This document shows positions 1 through 6,545 of a DNA stretch of 16,679 nt, piece after piece (the first letter of the stretch is position 1; each line of letters begins with the position of its first letter). The notes beneath the pieces are model-generated. The model was not told the DNA's origin. It made no database searches and worked only from the letters and a program-made list of their open reading frames with translations. This DNA comes from Cypionkella sp. GTDB lineage: Bacteria > Pseudomonadota > Alphaproteobacteria > Rhodobacterales > Rhodobacteraceae. The stretch lies in NCBI GenBank assembly GCA_023255415.1, contig JALRIN010000024.1:31082-47760 (forward strand). Reading direction: 5' to 3'. The position numbers and the translations under genes were made by a program.

Positions 1-608
1 TCAAAGGCTTCGAGGTGCATTCCTCGCTGCTGCCCTACGGCGTCAGCGCCATCATGGAAGCCGCGCGGCTGATCGGCTGGATCAACGCCAAAAACGCCGA
101 GATCCAGGCCCGCCCGGCCTCGGCCGCGGCTGCAAGCTTTCATCCGCCCTTTACCACGCTGCATGTCGGCATGATCTCGGGCGGCACCGCGCATAACATC
201 ACCGCAGGCGACTGCCGCTTTGCCGTCGAGATGCGGGTGGTGCCTGACGAGGACATCACCGCCTTGGCCGCCGAATTTGAGGCCGAGGCCGCAAGGCTTG
301 ATGCCGCCCTTAAGGCTGTCAACCCGCAAGCCGGCGTCACCCTGACGCGGTTTTTCAACGTGCCTGGCCTGAAACCCGAAGCCGAAGGCCCGGCCGAAGC
401 CTTGGTGCGCCGCCTGACAGGGGCCAATGCCGCAGGCGTGGTGTCTTACGGCACCGAAGCCGGTCAGTTCCAAGACGCAGGCTATTCGGCCGTCATCTGC
501 GGCCCCGGCGACATCGCCCAAGCCCATCAGGTCGACGAATATCTTGAACTTTCAGAGTGGCAGGCAGGGCAACGCTTTATGCTGGCCCTGCTCGAGGATC
601 TGCAGTGA
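1..608 (+). CDS. argE: acetylornithine deacetylase-type M20 peptidase, C-terminal part
   Basis: Zinc-dependent M20 hydrolase of the ArgE/DapE group, which removes the acetyl group from N-acetylornithine or a related N-acyl amino acid in the cytosol. The gene begins upstream of the window. The frame is open from base 3, so 201 residues are visible, about half of a usual protein of roughly 390. They cover the dimerisation ('lid') domain, starting at KGFEVHSS, and the end of the catalytic domain. The block YGTEAGQFQDAG carries the Glu expected as a metal ligand, and GDIAQAHQVDEYLE carries the last metal-binding His. Both are typical of ArgE. The stop codon overlaps the GTG start of the FAD oxidoreductase downstream, so the two are probably translated together. 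That pairing suggests a catabolic or salvage role rather than arginine biosynthesis itself. The family is sure, while the exact substrate is inferred. Confidence 0.85.
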   Translation, partial: KGFEVHSSLLPYGVSAIMEAARLIGWINAKNAEIQARPASAAAASFHPPFTTLHVGMISGGTAHNITAGDCRFAVEMRVVPDEDITALAAEFEAEAARLDAALKAVNPQAGVTLTRFFNVPGLKPEAEGPAEALVRRLTGANAAGVVSYGTEAGQFQDAGYSAVICGPGDIAQAHQVDEYLELSEWQAGQRFMLALLEDLQ

Positions 609-1948
609 GCTTCCCGCTTTCCGAAGCCACGCCGCTGCGTTTTGCCCTGACCTTGCCAAAGGCCTGCGATGTGGTGGTGCTGGGCGGCGGCGTGATCGGG
701 GTGATGACGGCTTGGTATCTGGCAGAGCTTGGCCAGCGCGTCGTGCTTTGCGAAAAGGGTCGCATCGCGGCCGAGCAATCCTCGCGCAATTGGGGCTGGA
801 TCCGTCAGCAGGGCCGCGATCTGGCCGAATTGCCGATCATGATGGAAAGCCTGTCGATCTGGAAAAGCCTCGCCGCCGAATTCGGCCCCGCTTTGGGCTT
901 TGCCCAAGAGGGCGTGCTTTACCCCGCCCGCAGCGCCGCCGAGTTGGCAGGCTTTGACGCCTGGCGCGCCGAGGCGCAGGGCCATGGCCTGCACAGTCAG
1001 ATGCTGACCCGCGCGCAGATCGCAGACCAAATCGCGGGGCTGGCGGCGCCTTGGCTGGGCGGGCTCTTCACCGGCTCTGATGCGCGCGCCGAACCCGCCA
1101 CAGCGGTGCCCATGCTGGCCGCAGGCGCCGTAGCACGCGGCGCGATGCTGGTGGAAAACTGCGCACTGCGCCGGCTTGACCGCGCCGGCGGGCGCATCAC
1201 CGGCGTTTTCACCGAACAAGGCCGCATCGCCTGCGATCAGGTGGTGGTGGCAGGCGGGGCTTGGTCTGCGCTTTTCCTGCGTGCCGAGGGCATCTCGCTG
1301 CCGCAGCTTGCGGTGCTGGCCAGTGTGGCGGCCACCGAAAGCCTGCCACAGGTCTTTGCCGGCAATGTCGCCGATGACCGCTTTGCCTTTCGCCGCAGAC
1401 AAGACGGCGGCTATACCATCGCCCCCGGTGCCAGCCATGATTTCTTCATCGGCCCCGATGCCTTTCGCCATCTGCCAAAATACCTGCCCGTGCTGAACAA
1501 AGACTTCAAATCAACCAGCTTCCGCGCCGCAGCCCCCAAAGCCTTCCCCGACGCCTGGGGCACCAAACGCCACTGGCAAGCCGACGAGGCCTCGCCCTTT
1601 GAGGCGATGCGCGTGCTCAACCCCGCGCCAAATCTTGCCACCCTTGCGCAAGTGCGCGCGGATTTCGCCGCAGCCCTGCCAGCGCTGGGCCTGCCAAAAC
1701 TGCGCGCCGCTTGGGCTGGCATGATCGACACCATGCCCGATGTGGTGCCGGTGATCGACCGCGCCCCCGGCCTTGACGGGCTGATCATTGCCACCGGTCT
1801 CAGCGGCCACGGCTTTGGCATCGGCCCCGGCATGGGCCGCGTCATTGCCGATCTTGTCACAGGCCGCACCCCTGGCCATGATCTGCACCGCTTTCGCGCC
1901 TGCCGCTTCACCGATGGCAGCCCCGCCGCCACCGGCCCCTCGCTTTAG
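605..1948 (+). CDS. FAD-dependent amino-acid/opine-type oxidoreductase (DAO family)
   Basis: Flavoprotein of the D-amino-acid oxidase/glycine oxidase superfamily (DAO, COG0665), 447 residues, which oxidises an amine or N-substituted amino acid with FAD. The Rossmann FAD-binding motif VVVLGGGVIG lies near residues 23-32. The acidic residue that binds the ribose is Glu50 at the end of the second strand (VVLCE). SSRNWGWIRQQGRD (about 59-72) is a block seen in many DAO proteins of proteobacteria. The C-terminal GLSGHGFGIGPGMGRVIADLVTG is the second FAD-contacting block. I chose the GTG at 605 because it overlaps the previous stop (GTGA), has GAGG 7 bases upstream (594-597), and the next in-frame Met lies beyond the nucleotide-binding motif. 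There is no signal peptide, so it is cytosolic. Coupling to the ArgE-type deacetylase suggests sequential breakdown of one N-substituted amino acid. The substrate is unknown. Confidence 0.85.
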   Translation: MSFPLSEATPLRFALTLPKACDVVVLGGGVIGVMTAWYLAELGQRVVLCEKGRIAAEQSSRNWGWIRQQGRDLAELPIMMESLSIWKSLAAEFGPALGFAQEGVLYPARSAAELAGFDAWRAEAQGHGLHSQMLTRAQIADQIAGLAAPWLGGLFTGSDARAEPATAVPMLAAGAVARGAMLVENCALRRLDRAGGRITGVFTEQGRIACDQVVVAGGAWSALFLRAEGISLPQLAVLASVAATESLPQVFAGNVADDRFAFRRRQDGGYTIAPGASHDFFIGPDAFRHLPKYLPVLNKDFKSTSFRAAAPKAFPDAWGTKRHWQADEASPFEAMRVLNPAPNLATLAQVRADFAAALPALGLPKLRAAWAGMIDTMPDVVPVIDRAPGLDGLIIATGLSGHGFGIGPGMGRVIADLVTGRTPGHDLHRFRACRFTDGSPAATGPSL

Positions 1949-1965
1949 CGCTTTCATCTTGGCCT

Positions 1966-1984
1966 AAATATCCCCGCCGGAGGC
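1966..1984. other. Rhodobacterales-type intergenic motif
   Basis: This short block reads AAATATCC followed by CCGCCGGAGGC, 17 bases after the FAD oxidoreductase stop. From memory, near copies (AAATACTCC-CCGCCGGAGGC type) occur between genes many times per genome in Rhodobacteraceae, often downstream of stop codons. It is not a classic intrinsic terminator because no T-run follows. Its function is not known to me. Confidence 0.35.
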
Positions 1985-2005
1985 AGCCGAGCTTTGCTTT
2001 ACAAG

Positions 2006-2044
2006 CCCCAGCCACAGGACTAAACGCGGCGTTTTGGTCTGGGG
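2006..2044 (+). promoter_or_regulatory. leader hairpin covering the SD of the Hsp70-like gene
   Basis: CCCCAGCCA (2006-2014) pairs with TGG-T-CTGGGG (2035-2044, one bulged T). Inside this, after a 7-base bulge, AAACG (2022-2026) pairs with CGTTT (2030-2034) around a 3-base loop, giving about 14 base pairs in all. The GGGG at 2041-2044, the only SD-like run 6 bases before the ATG at 2051, lies wholly inside the stem. No T-run follows, so a terminator is less likely. The structure is visible in the sequence. Control of translation is inferred, and whether this region is transcribed as a leader is not known. Confidence 0.4.
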
Positions 2045-2050
2045 AATGCG

Positions 2051-3298
2051 ATGACACTCTATTGCGGAATCGACTTTGGCACCTCGAATTCCACCGTCGC
2101 TTTGGCTGATGACACCCGGGCTTGGCTCTTGCCGCTGGAAGGCGAGGCTGCCACGCTGCCCTCGGCGGTGTTTTGGGATGCTGATGGTGGTGCGCCCGAA
2201 TATGGCCGTGCGGCCATGGCGGCTTACCTGCGCGGCGAAGACGGCCGCTTGATGCGCGGGCTCAAAAGCACGCTTGGCTCGGGCCTGATCGACGAGCGCA
2301 CTGCCGTGGGCCGCCGAGCGGTGTCCTTCCGCGAGGTACTTGCGCGGTTCTTGCAGCATATGACCGAAAAGCTGCGTCAAGCCGCGCCGCTCAGCCGCGT
2401 GGTGCTGGGGCGTCCGGTGCATTTTGTCGATGGCGATGCCGCAGGCGATGCCAAAGCCCAAGCCGTGCTCGAGGAAATAGCCCGCGCGCTGGGCTTTGCC
2501 GATGTGGCCTTTCAATACGAACCCATCGCCGCCGCCTTGCAATACGAGCAAAGTGTTTCCGCCGAAGAATTGGTGCTGATCGTCGATATCGGCGGCGGCA
2601 CCTCGGATTTCTCGATCGTGCGGGTCTCGCCGGGGCGCGCAGCCGCTGTGGATCGGGCCGGGGATATTCTGGCCAATGACGGCATTCGCGTTGGCGGCAC
2701 CGATTTTGACCGCCTGCTCAGTCTGGCTGAGGTGATGCCGCTTTTGGGCTATAAGGCCTCGGTGCGCGGTGGGGCGGGCTTGATGCCGAACCATTATTTT
2801 CTGGATCTGGCAACATGGCACCGTATCAACGGGCTTTACACCCAGCGCGTTGCCGCCGATCTGAAGGCCCTGCGCCGCGATGTCGATCGTGGCGAGTTGT
2901 TAGACCGGATGATGAAAGTCATCGATGATCGCAGCGGCCACGCGCTTGCCATGGCGGTCGAGGCCGCCAAGATCTCGCTTTCGGGGGCAGAGTTTACCCG
3001 TCTTGGCTTGGCCGAGCTGACAGGCGGCCCCAATCCTATGCTGGGGCGCGCAGCGCTGGAGGCCGCGGTTGCCCCGCCGCTTGACCGCATCGCTCAGACC
3101 ATCGGCGCAGTTCTGACCCAAGCTGGCCTGCGGGCTGATCAGATCGGCAGCGTTTTTATGACCGGCGGCTCTAGTGGTTTGCCGGCCCTGCGTGCGCTGG
3201 TCGAGGCCGCTCTGCCGGGGGTGGCGATTGTCACGGGCGACATGCTGGGATCGGTCGGCACCGGGCTTGCTTTGGACGCGCGACGGAAATTCCGCTAA
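2051..3298 (+). CDS. yegD: Hsp70-like ATPase, YegD type
   Basis: Actin/Hsp70-fold ATPase of 415 residues, similar to E. coli YegD, a DnaK relative of unknown cellular role. Phosphate loop 1 is GIDFGTSNSTVAL at residues 6-18. Phosphate loop 2 is VDIGGGTSDFSIV at about 178-190, and the adenosine motif TGGSSGLPALR begins at 371. The chain ends about 30 residues after that motif, so it is a nucleotide-binding domain alone, without the peptide-binding domain and lid of DnaK (about 640 residues). It is predicted to be cytosolic. The ATG at 2051 is preceded by TGGGGAATGCG, a weak SD inside a hairpin. It reads in the same direction as the amidohydrolases 57 bases downstream and may share their transcript. 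The family is certain. The gene symbol is by similarity, and any client protein is unknown. Confidence 0.85.
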   Translation: MTLYCGIDFGTSNSTVALADDTRAWLLPLEGEAATLPSAVFWDADGGAPEYGRAAMAAYLRGEDGRLMRGLKSTLGSGLIDERTAVGRRAVSFREVLARFLQHMTEKLRQAAPLSRVVLGRPVHFVDGDAAGDAKAQAVLEEIARALGFADVAFQYEPIAAALQYEQSVSAEELVLIVDIGGGTSDFSIVRVSPGRAAAVDRAGDILANDGIRVGGTDFDRLLSLAEVMPLLGYKASVRGGAGLMPNHYFLDLATWHRINGLYTQRVAADLKALRRDVDRGELLDRMMKVIDDRSGHALAMAVEAAKISLSGAEFTRLGLAELTGGPNPMLGRAALEAAVAPPLDRIAQTIGAVLTQAGLRADQIGSVFMTGGSSGLPALRALVEAALPGVAIVTGDMLGSVGTGLALDARRKFR

Positions 3299-3343
3299 AT
3301 CCGCCCTTGAAGCAAAAAGATTTTCGGCAGAGGCTGGCGCAAA

Positions 3344-3348
3344 AGGAG
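3344..3348 (+). promoter_or_regulatory. ribosome binding site of the first amidohydrolase
   Basis: AGGAG lies 7 bases before the ATG at 3356. An in-frame GTG at 3350 is too close to this site to be used. The Met at 3356 also matches the start of the downstream paralogue (MAV-NRFAE), which settles the start. Confidence 0.75.
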
Positions 3349-3355
3349 AGTGCCA

Positions 3356-4528
3356 ATGGCTGTGCGGAATCGTTTTGCCGAGTTGTTGCCCGAAATCGCC
3401 GGATGGCGGCACGACTTTCATGAAAACCCCGAGATCCTCTATGAGGTGCATCGCACCGCGGCCCGCGTGGCCGAATTGTGCCACAGCTTTGGCTGTGACG
3501 CGGTCACCCAAGGTATTGGCCGCACCGGCGTTGTGGCGCTGATCCACGGCAAGACCAATACCTCGGGCCGGGTCATTGGCCTGCGCGCCGATATGGACGC
3601 GCTGCCAATCCACGAGATCACTGGCGCGGCCTATGCCTCGAAAGTGGCGGGCAAGATGCATGCTTGTGGCCATGACGGCCATACCTCGATCCTTTTGGGG
3701 GCGGCAAAATATCTGGCCGAAACTCGCAATTTCGACGGCACCGTGGCACTGATCTTCCAGCCGGCCGAAGAAGGCGGGGCAGGGGCCAAGGCGATGATTG
3801 ACGACGGGCTGATGGAGCGCTTTGGCATCAGCGAAGTCTACGGGCTGCACAATGCCCCCGGCTTGCCGGTGGGGCAATTTGCCATTCGCTCGGGTCCGCT
3901 GATGGCTTCGGCGGATGAATTCACCATCCGTCTGACCGGCAAAGGCGGCCATGCCGCAGAACCGCATCGCTCGATTGATACCACGCTGGTGGGCTGTCAC
4001 ATCGTGGTGGCGCTGCAATCAGTGGTCTCGCGCAATATCGACCCGCTTGATTCGGTGGTGGTGACGGTGGGCACCTTTCAGACCGACAGCAATGCGTCAA
4101 ATGTCATCGCCAATAGTGTGGTGATGGAGGGCACGGTGCGCACGCTGGACAATGCAGCACGTGACACCGCCGAAGAGCGGGTGCGCGCGATTGTCACCTC
4201 GACCGCCGCCGCTTTTGGCGCGCAGGTGCAGATCGACTACCAGCGCGGTTATCCGGTGACGGTGAATGCAGCGCAAAATACCGAATATGCCGCCCAAGCC
4301 GCGGCCGCGGTCGCAGGCGGCGTGCTGCGTGACATCAAACCGATCATGCCGGCGGAAGATTTCTCTTATATGCTCGAGGCCCGCCCCGGCGCCTATATCT
4401 TCCTTGGCAATGGCGATTCCGCGATGTGCCATCACCCCGCCTATGATTTCAATGATGAAGCGATCCCTGCCGGATGCAGCTTTTTCGTAACCCTTGTCGA
4501 GCAGCGCTTGCCGCTCGATCTGACCTAG
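3356..4528 (+). CDS. M20D amidohydrolase (hippurate/N-acyl-amino-acid hydrolase type), copy 1
   Basis: Metal-dependent amidohydrolase of peptidase family M20D, 390 residues. The family cleaves N-acyl amino acids, hippurate or similar amides in the cytosol. Expected metal ligands are all present: Cys104 and His106 in MHACGHDGHT, Glu138/Glu139 in PAEEGG, His165 in GLHNAPG, and His359/His360 in CHHPAYDF near the C-terminus. The dimerisation domain starts near residue 180 with the typical GKGGHAAEPH (195-204). Length is normal for the family, and there is no signal peptide. A clear SD is present. The second copy begins only 9 bases after the stop, so both are on one message. In the C-terminal catalytic block it reads MPAEDFSYML, the usual EDFS/ML motif. 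The family call is firm, while the substrate cannot be read from sequence. Confidence 0.92.
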   Translation: MAVRNRFAELLPEIAGWRHDFHENPEILYEVHRTAARVAELCHSFGCDAVTQGIGRTGVVALIHGKTNTSGRVIGLRADMDALPIHEITGAAYASKVAGKMHACGHDGHTSILLGAAKYLAETRNFDGTVALIFQPAEEGGAGAKAMIDDGLMERFGISEVYGLHNAPGLPVGQFAIRSGPLMASADEFTIRLTGKGGHAAEPHRSIDTTLVGCHIVVALQSVVSRNIDPLDSVVVTVGTFQTDSNASNVIANSVVMEGTVRTLDNAARDTAEERVRAIVTSTAAAFGAQVQIDYQRGYPVTVNAAQNTEYAAQAAAAVAGGVLRDIKPIMPAEDFSYMLEARPGAYIFLGNGDSAMCHHPAYDFNDEAIPAGCSFFVTLVEQRLPLDLT

Positions 4529-4537
4529 AGGTGCCTG

Positions 4538-5704
4538 ATGGCTGTTAAGAACCGTTTTGCCGAGATGCTGCCCGAAATCGCAGGCTGGCGTCAGGATTTC
4601 CACGAAAACCCCGAGCTGTTGTTTGAAGTGCACCGCACCGCTGGCAAGGTGGCAGAGCTTTGCCGCAGCTTTGGCTGTGACGAGGTCACCGAAGGCATCG
4701 GCCGCACCGGCGTGGTGGTGGTGATCAAGGGCAAGACCGACACTTCGGGCCGGGTCATTGGCCTGCGCGCCGATATGGATGCCTTGCCGATCCACGAACA
4801 AACCGGTGTCGCCTATGCCAGCAAGACCCCAGGCAAGATGCATGCTTGCGGCCATGACGGCCATACCTCGATGCTTTTGGGGGCGGCAAAGTATCTGGCC
4901 GAGACCCGCAACTTTGACGGCACCGCTGTGCTGATCTTCCAACCCGCCGAAGAAGGCGGCGGTGGCGGGCGCGAGATGTGTGCCGATGGCATGATGGACC
5001 GTTGGGGCATCCAAGAGGTTTACGGCATGCACAATATGCCGGGGATTCCGGTTGGGCATTTCGCCATTCGGCCCGGTGCGATGATGGCCGCCGCCGATCA
5101 GTTTGAAATCACCGTCACCGGCAAGGGCGGCCATGCCGCTAAACCGCATGACTGTATCGATACCACCGTGGTGGCCGCCCATATTATCGTGGCACTGCAA
5201 ACCATCGCCTCGCGCGGGGTGGATCCGCTGAAACAGGTCGTGGTTTCGGTCTGCACTGTGGCCACCGACAGCACCGCGCACAATGTCATCCCGCAGGTGG
5301 TCAAGATGAAGGGCACCGTGCGCACGATGGATTTCGGCGTGCAGGATTATGTGCAGCAGCGGGTGAGCGAGATCGCCGAGGGCACCGCCGCTGCCTTGGG
5401 CGCGCGTGCCGTGGTTGACTATCAGCGCGGCTATCCGGTGACGGTGAATGCGCCCGAAAACACCGATTACGCCGCCGAAGTGGCGCGCGCGGTTTCGGGT
5501 CAGGTGGATACCGACACAGCGCCTTTGATGGGGGCCGAGGATTTCAGCTTTATGCTGCTGGAACGCCCCGGCGCCTATATCTTCCTTGGCAATGGCGACA
5601 CCGCGATGGTGCATCACCCCGCCTATAACTTTGACGACAACGCGATTCCCTTTGGGTCAAGCTGGTATGCCGGCATGGTCGAGGCGCGGATGCCTGCGGC
5701 TTAA
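4538..5704 (+). CDS. M20D amidohydrolase, copy 2
   Basis: A second M20D metal-dependent amidohydrolase, 388 residues, paralogous to the gene just upstream. It has the same ligand positions: Cys104 and His106 in MHACGHDGHT, Glu138/139 in PAEEGG, His165 in GMHNMPG, and His359/360 in VHHPAYNF. The dimerisation domain opens with GKGGHAAKPH. The start ATG at 4538 has AGAGG (4527-4531) partly inside the previous gene's stop codon, so its translation is probably coupled to copy 1. Compared with copy 1 the active-site half is nearly identical, but the lid domain and the far C-terminus (SSWYAGMVEARMPAA here, CSFFVTLVEQRLPLDLT there) differ. This suggests a changed substrate pocket or subunit interface. 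A hairpin terminator follows 25 bases after the stop. The substrate is unknown. Confidence 0.92.
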   Translation: MAVKNRFAEMLPEIAGWRQDFHENPELLFEVHRTAGKVAELCRSFGCDEVTEGIGRTGVVVVIKGKTDTSGRVIGLRADMDALPIHEQTGVAYASKTPGKMHACGHDGHTSMLLGAAKYLAETRNFDGTAVLIFQPAEEGGGGGREMCADGMMDRWGIQEVYGMHNMPGIPVGHFAIRPGAMMAAADQFEITVTGKGGHAAKPHDCIDTTVVAAHIIVALQTIASRGVDPLKQVVVSVCTVATDSTAHNVIPQVVKMKGTVRTMDFGVQDYVQQRVSEIAEGTAAALGARAVVDYQRGYPVTVNAPENTDYAAEVARAVSGQVDTDTAPLMGAEDFSFMLLERPGAYIFLGNGDTAMVHHPAYNFDDNAIPFGSSWYAGMVEARMPAA

Positions 5705-5709
5705 ACAAC

Positions 5710-5775
5710 AGCCGCAAAAGCCCAAAACCACGGCTGTCTTGGCATTTGCCAGGACAGCCGTTTGCTTTTGCGGCT
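5710..5775. terminator. nested inverted repeat, intrinsic terminator of the amidohydrolase run
   Basis: Inner stem: ACGGCTGTCTTGGCA (5730-5744) pairs with TGCCAGGACAGCCGT (5747-5761) with a single T-G wobble, and is followed at once by TTTGCTTTT (5761-5769). This is a classic Rho-independent layout. An outer perfect 12-base inverted repeat, AGCCGCAAAAGC (5710-5721) against GCTTTTGCGGCT (5764-5775), encloses it. Read on the other strand the inner stem is followed by GGTTTTGGGCTTTT, so it may stop transcription in both directions. Confidence 0.8.
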
Positions 5776-5804
5776 TGAAAAACTGCGGCAGCACTGTCAA
5801 TATT
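5775..5804 (+). promoter_or_regulatory. possible promoter of the rhodanese/LysM pair
   Basis: TTGAAA (5775-5780) is followed after 18 bases by AATATT (5799-5804), a fair match to a sigma-70 -35/-10 pair. It lies directly after the terminator and about 80 bases before the rhodanese start, in a locally AT-richer stretch. This is a pattern match only. Confidence 0.3.
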
Positions 5805-5858
5805 TAGTAGAGTTGATGTGCCGTATCGCAGCCTGCCGGTTGTGTGCGGATATTTAGT
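5800..5858 (+). repeat. direct repeat ATATTTAGT, 50 bases apart
   Basis: ATATTTAGT occurs at 5800-5808 and again at 5850-5858, each followed by AG or GG plus TG-rich sequence. The first overlaps the candidate -10 box. The copies could be binding sites for a regulator or a chance match in AT-rich DNA. Confidence 0.3.
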
Positions 5859-5882
5859 GGTGTCTTTAGGGGTTCGATCTAG

Positions 5883-6545
5883 ATGTTGGTTTTGTTGCGC
5901 GGCATATGTTGTGCCATGGCCTGCTGCTGTGCAGGCTTGCTTGGGGCGAATGGTGTCCAGGGCCAGACTGTGGGGCTGACTGAAAAGATGGCCGAGGCGC
6001 GGATTGCGCTTGATGGCCGCGAGATTGTCATTGCGCGAAACCAAGACGAAACCGCGACGATTTCCTCCGATTTTGCCAAAACCTCAAGGGCTTGCCCGCC
6101 GTTTTGTCTGCAGCCGATGGCGCCTGTTTCAGGTGTTGATACCTATGGCGAGCTGGAACTGATCGGGTTTTTGCAAGATAAGGTTGCGGCCGGCAATGGT
6201 GTTTTGATCGATACCCGCTTGCCCGAATGGTTCGCCAAGGGCAGCATCCCTGCTGCGGTCAATGTGCCCTTTGCCACGCTGGCTTCGGACAACCCTTACC
6301 GCAACGACATCCTGATTGCGCTGGGCGCAAAACCCTTGGGCGGAGATTCGTTTGATTTCTCGGCGGCGCTCGACATGGTGGTGTTTTGCAACGGCATCTG
6401 GAGCGATCAGGCCATGCGGGCGCTGCGGGCGTTGCGCGGGGCGGGCTATCCAACCGAGAAATTACATTATTATCGCGGCGGCATGCAGGATTGGCAGGCT
6501 TTAGGGCTGACGGTCGCCTCTGGTCAGGAAGGGGTGGCACCATGA
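5883..6545 (+). CDS. exported rhodanese-like protein
   Basis: Rhodanese-domain protein of 220 residues, a possible sulfurtransferase or sulfide/thiol-binding protein. The N-terminus (MLVLLRGICCAMACCCAGLL) has one Arg and then a hydrophobic stretch rich in Cys, ending near GANGVQGQ. It looks like a Sec signal peptide, which would place the protein in the periplasm. The rhodanese domain spans about 95-215, with DTRLPEWFAKGSIPAAVNVPF (the CH2A-like motif, Asp110) and an active-site Cys169 in VVFCNGIWSDQA. The six-residue loop after Cys lacks the Arg common in thiosulfate sulfurtransferases, so activity is uncertain. ATG 5883 has AGGGG 10 bases upstream. Met12 (5916) is an alternative that would shorten the signal. 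The stop overlaps the start of the LysM gene (ATGA), so the two products are probably made together. Confidence 0.75.
   Translation: MLVLLRGICCAMACCCAGLLGANGVQGQTVGLTEKMAEARIALDGREIVIARNQDETATISSDFAKTSRACPPFCLQPMAPVSGVDTYGELELIGFLQDKVAAGNGVLIDTRLPEWFAKGSIPAAVNVPFATLASDNPYRNDILIALGAKPLGGDSFDFSAALDMVVFCNGIWSDQAMRALRALRGAGYPTEKLHYYRGGMQDWQALGLTVASGQEGVAP

Larger units (their letters stand above)
3356..5704 (+). repeat. tandem gene duplication of M20D amidohydrolases
   Basis: The two neighbouring genes are direct duplicates, one copy about 1.18 kb after the other. I count about 17 differences in the first 110 residues, with no gaps. Two 35-base blocks are identical in DNA: 3563-3597 with 4745-4779, and 4382-4416 with 5564-5598. 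The region from about residue 170 to 340 has diverged far more. All metal ligands stay at the same residue numbers in both copies. Confidence 0.85.

Noticed and set aside
2900..4018. Open frame of 372 codons on the minus strand over the Hsp70-like and first amidohydrolase genes
   Set aside because: Its composition mirrors the sense codon bias and it crosses two well-recognised genes. No recognisable protein.
4097..5617. Open frame of 506 codons on the minus strand across both amidohydrolases
   Set aside because: It is the antisense shadow of GC-biased codons. The product is rich in His, Gly and Ala without any domain, and it repeats itself because the two sense genes are paralogues. No SD or conserved start was seen.
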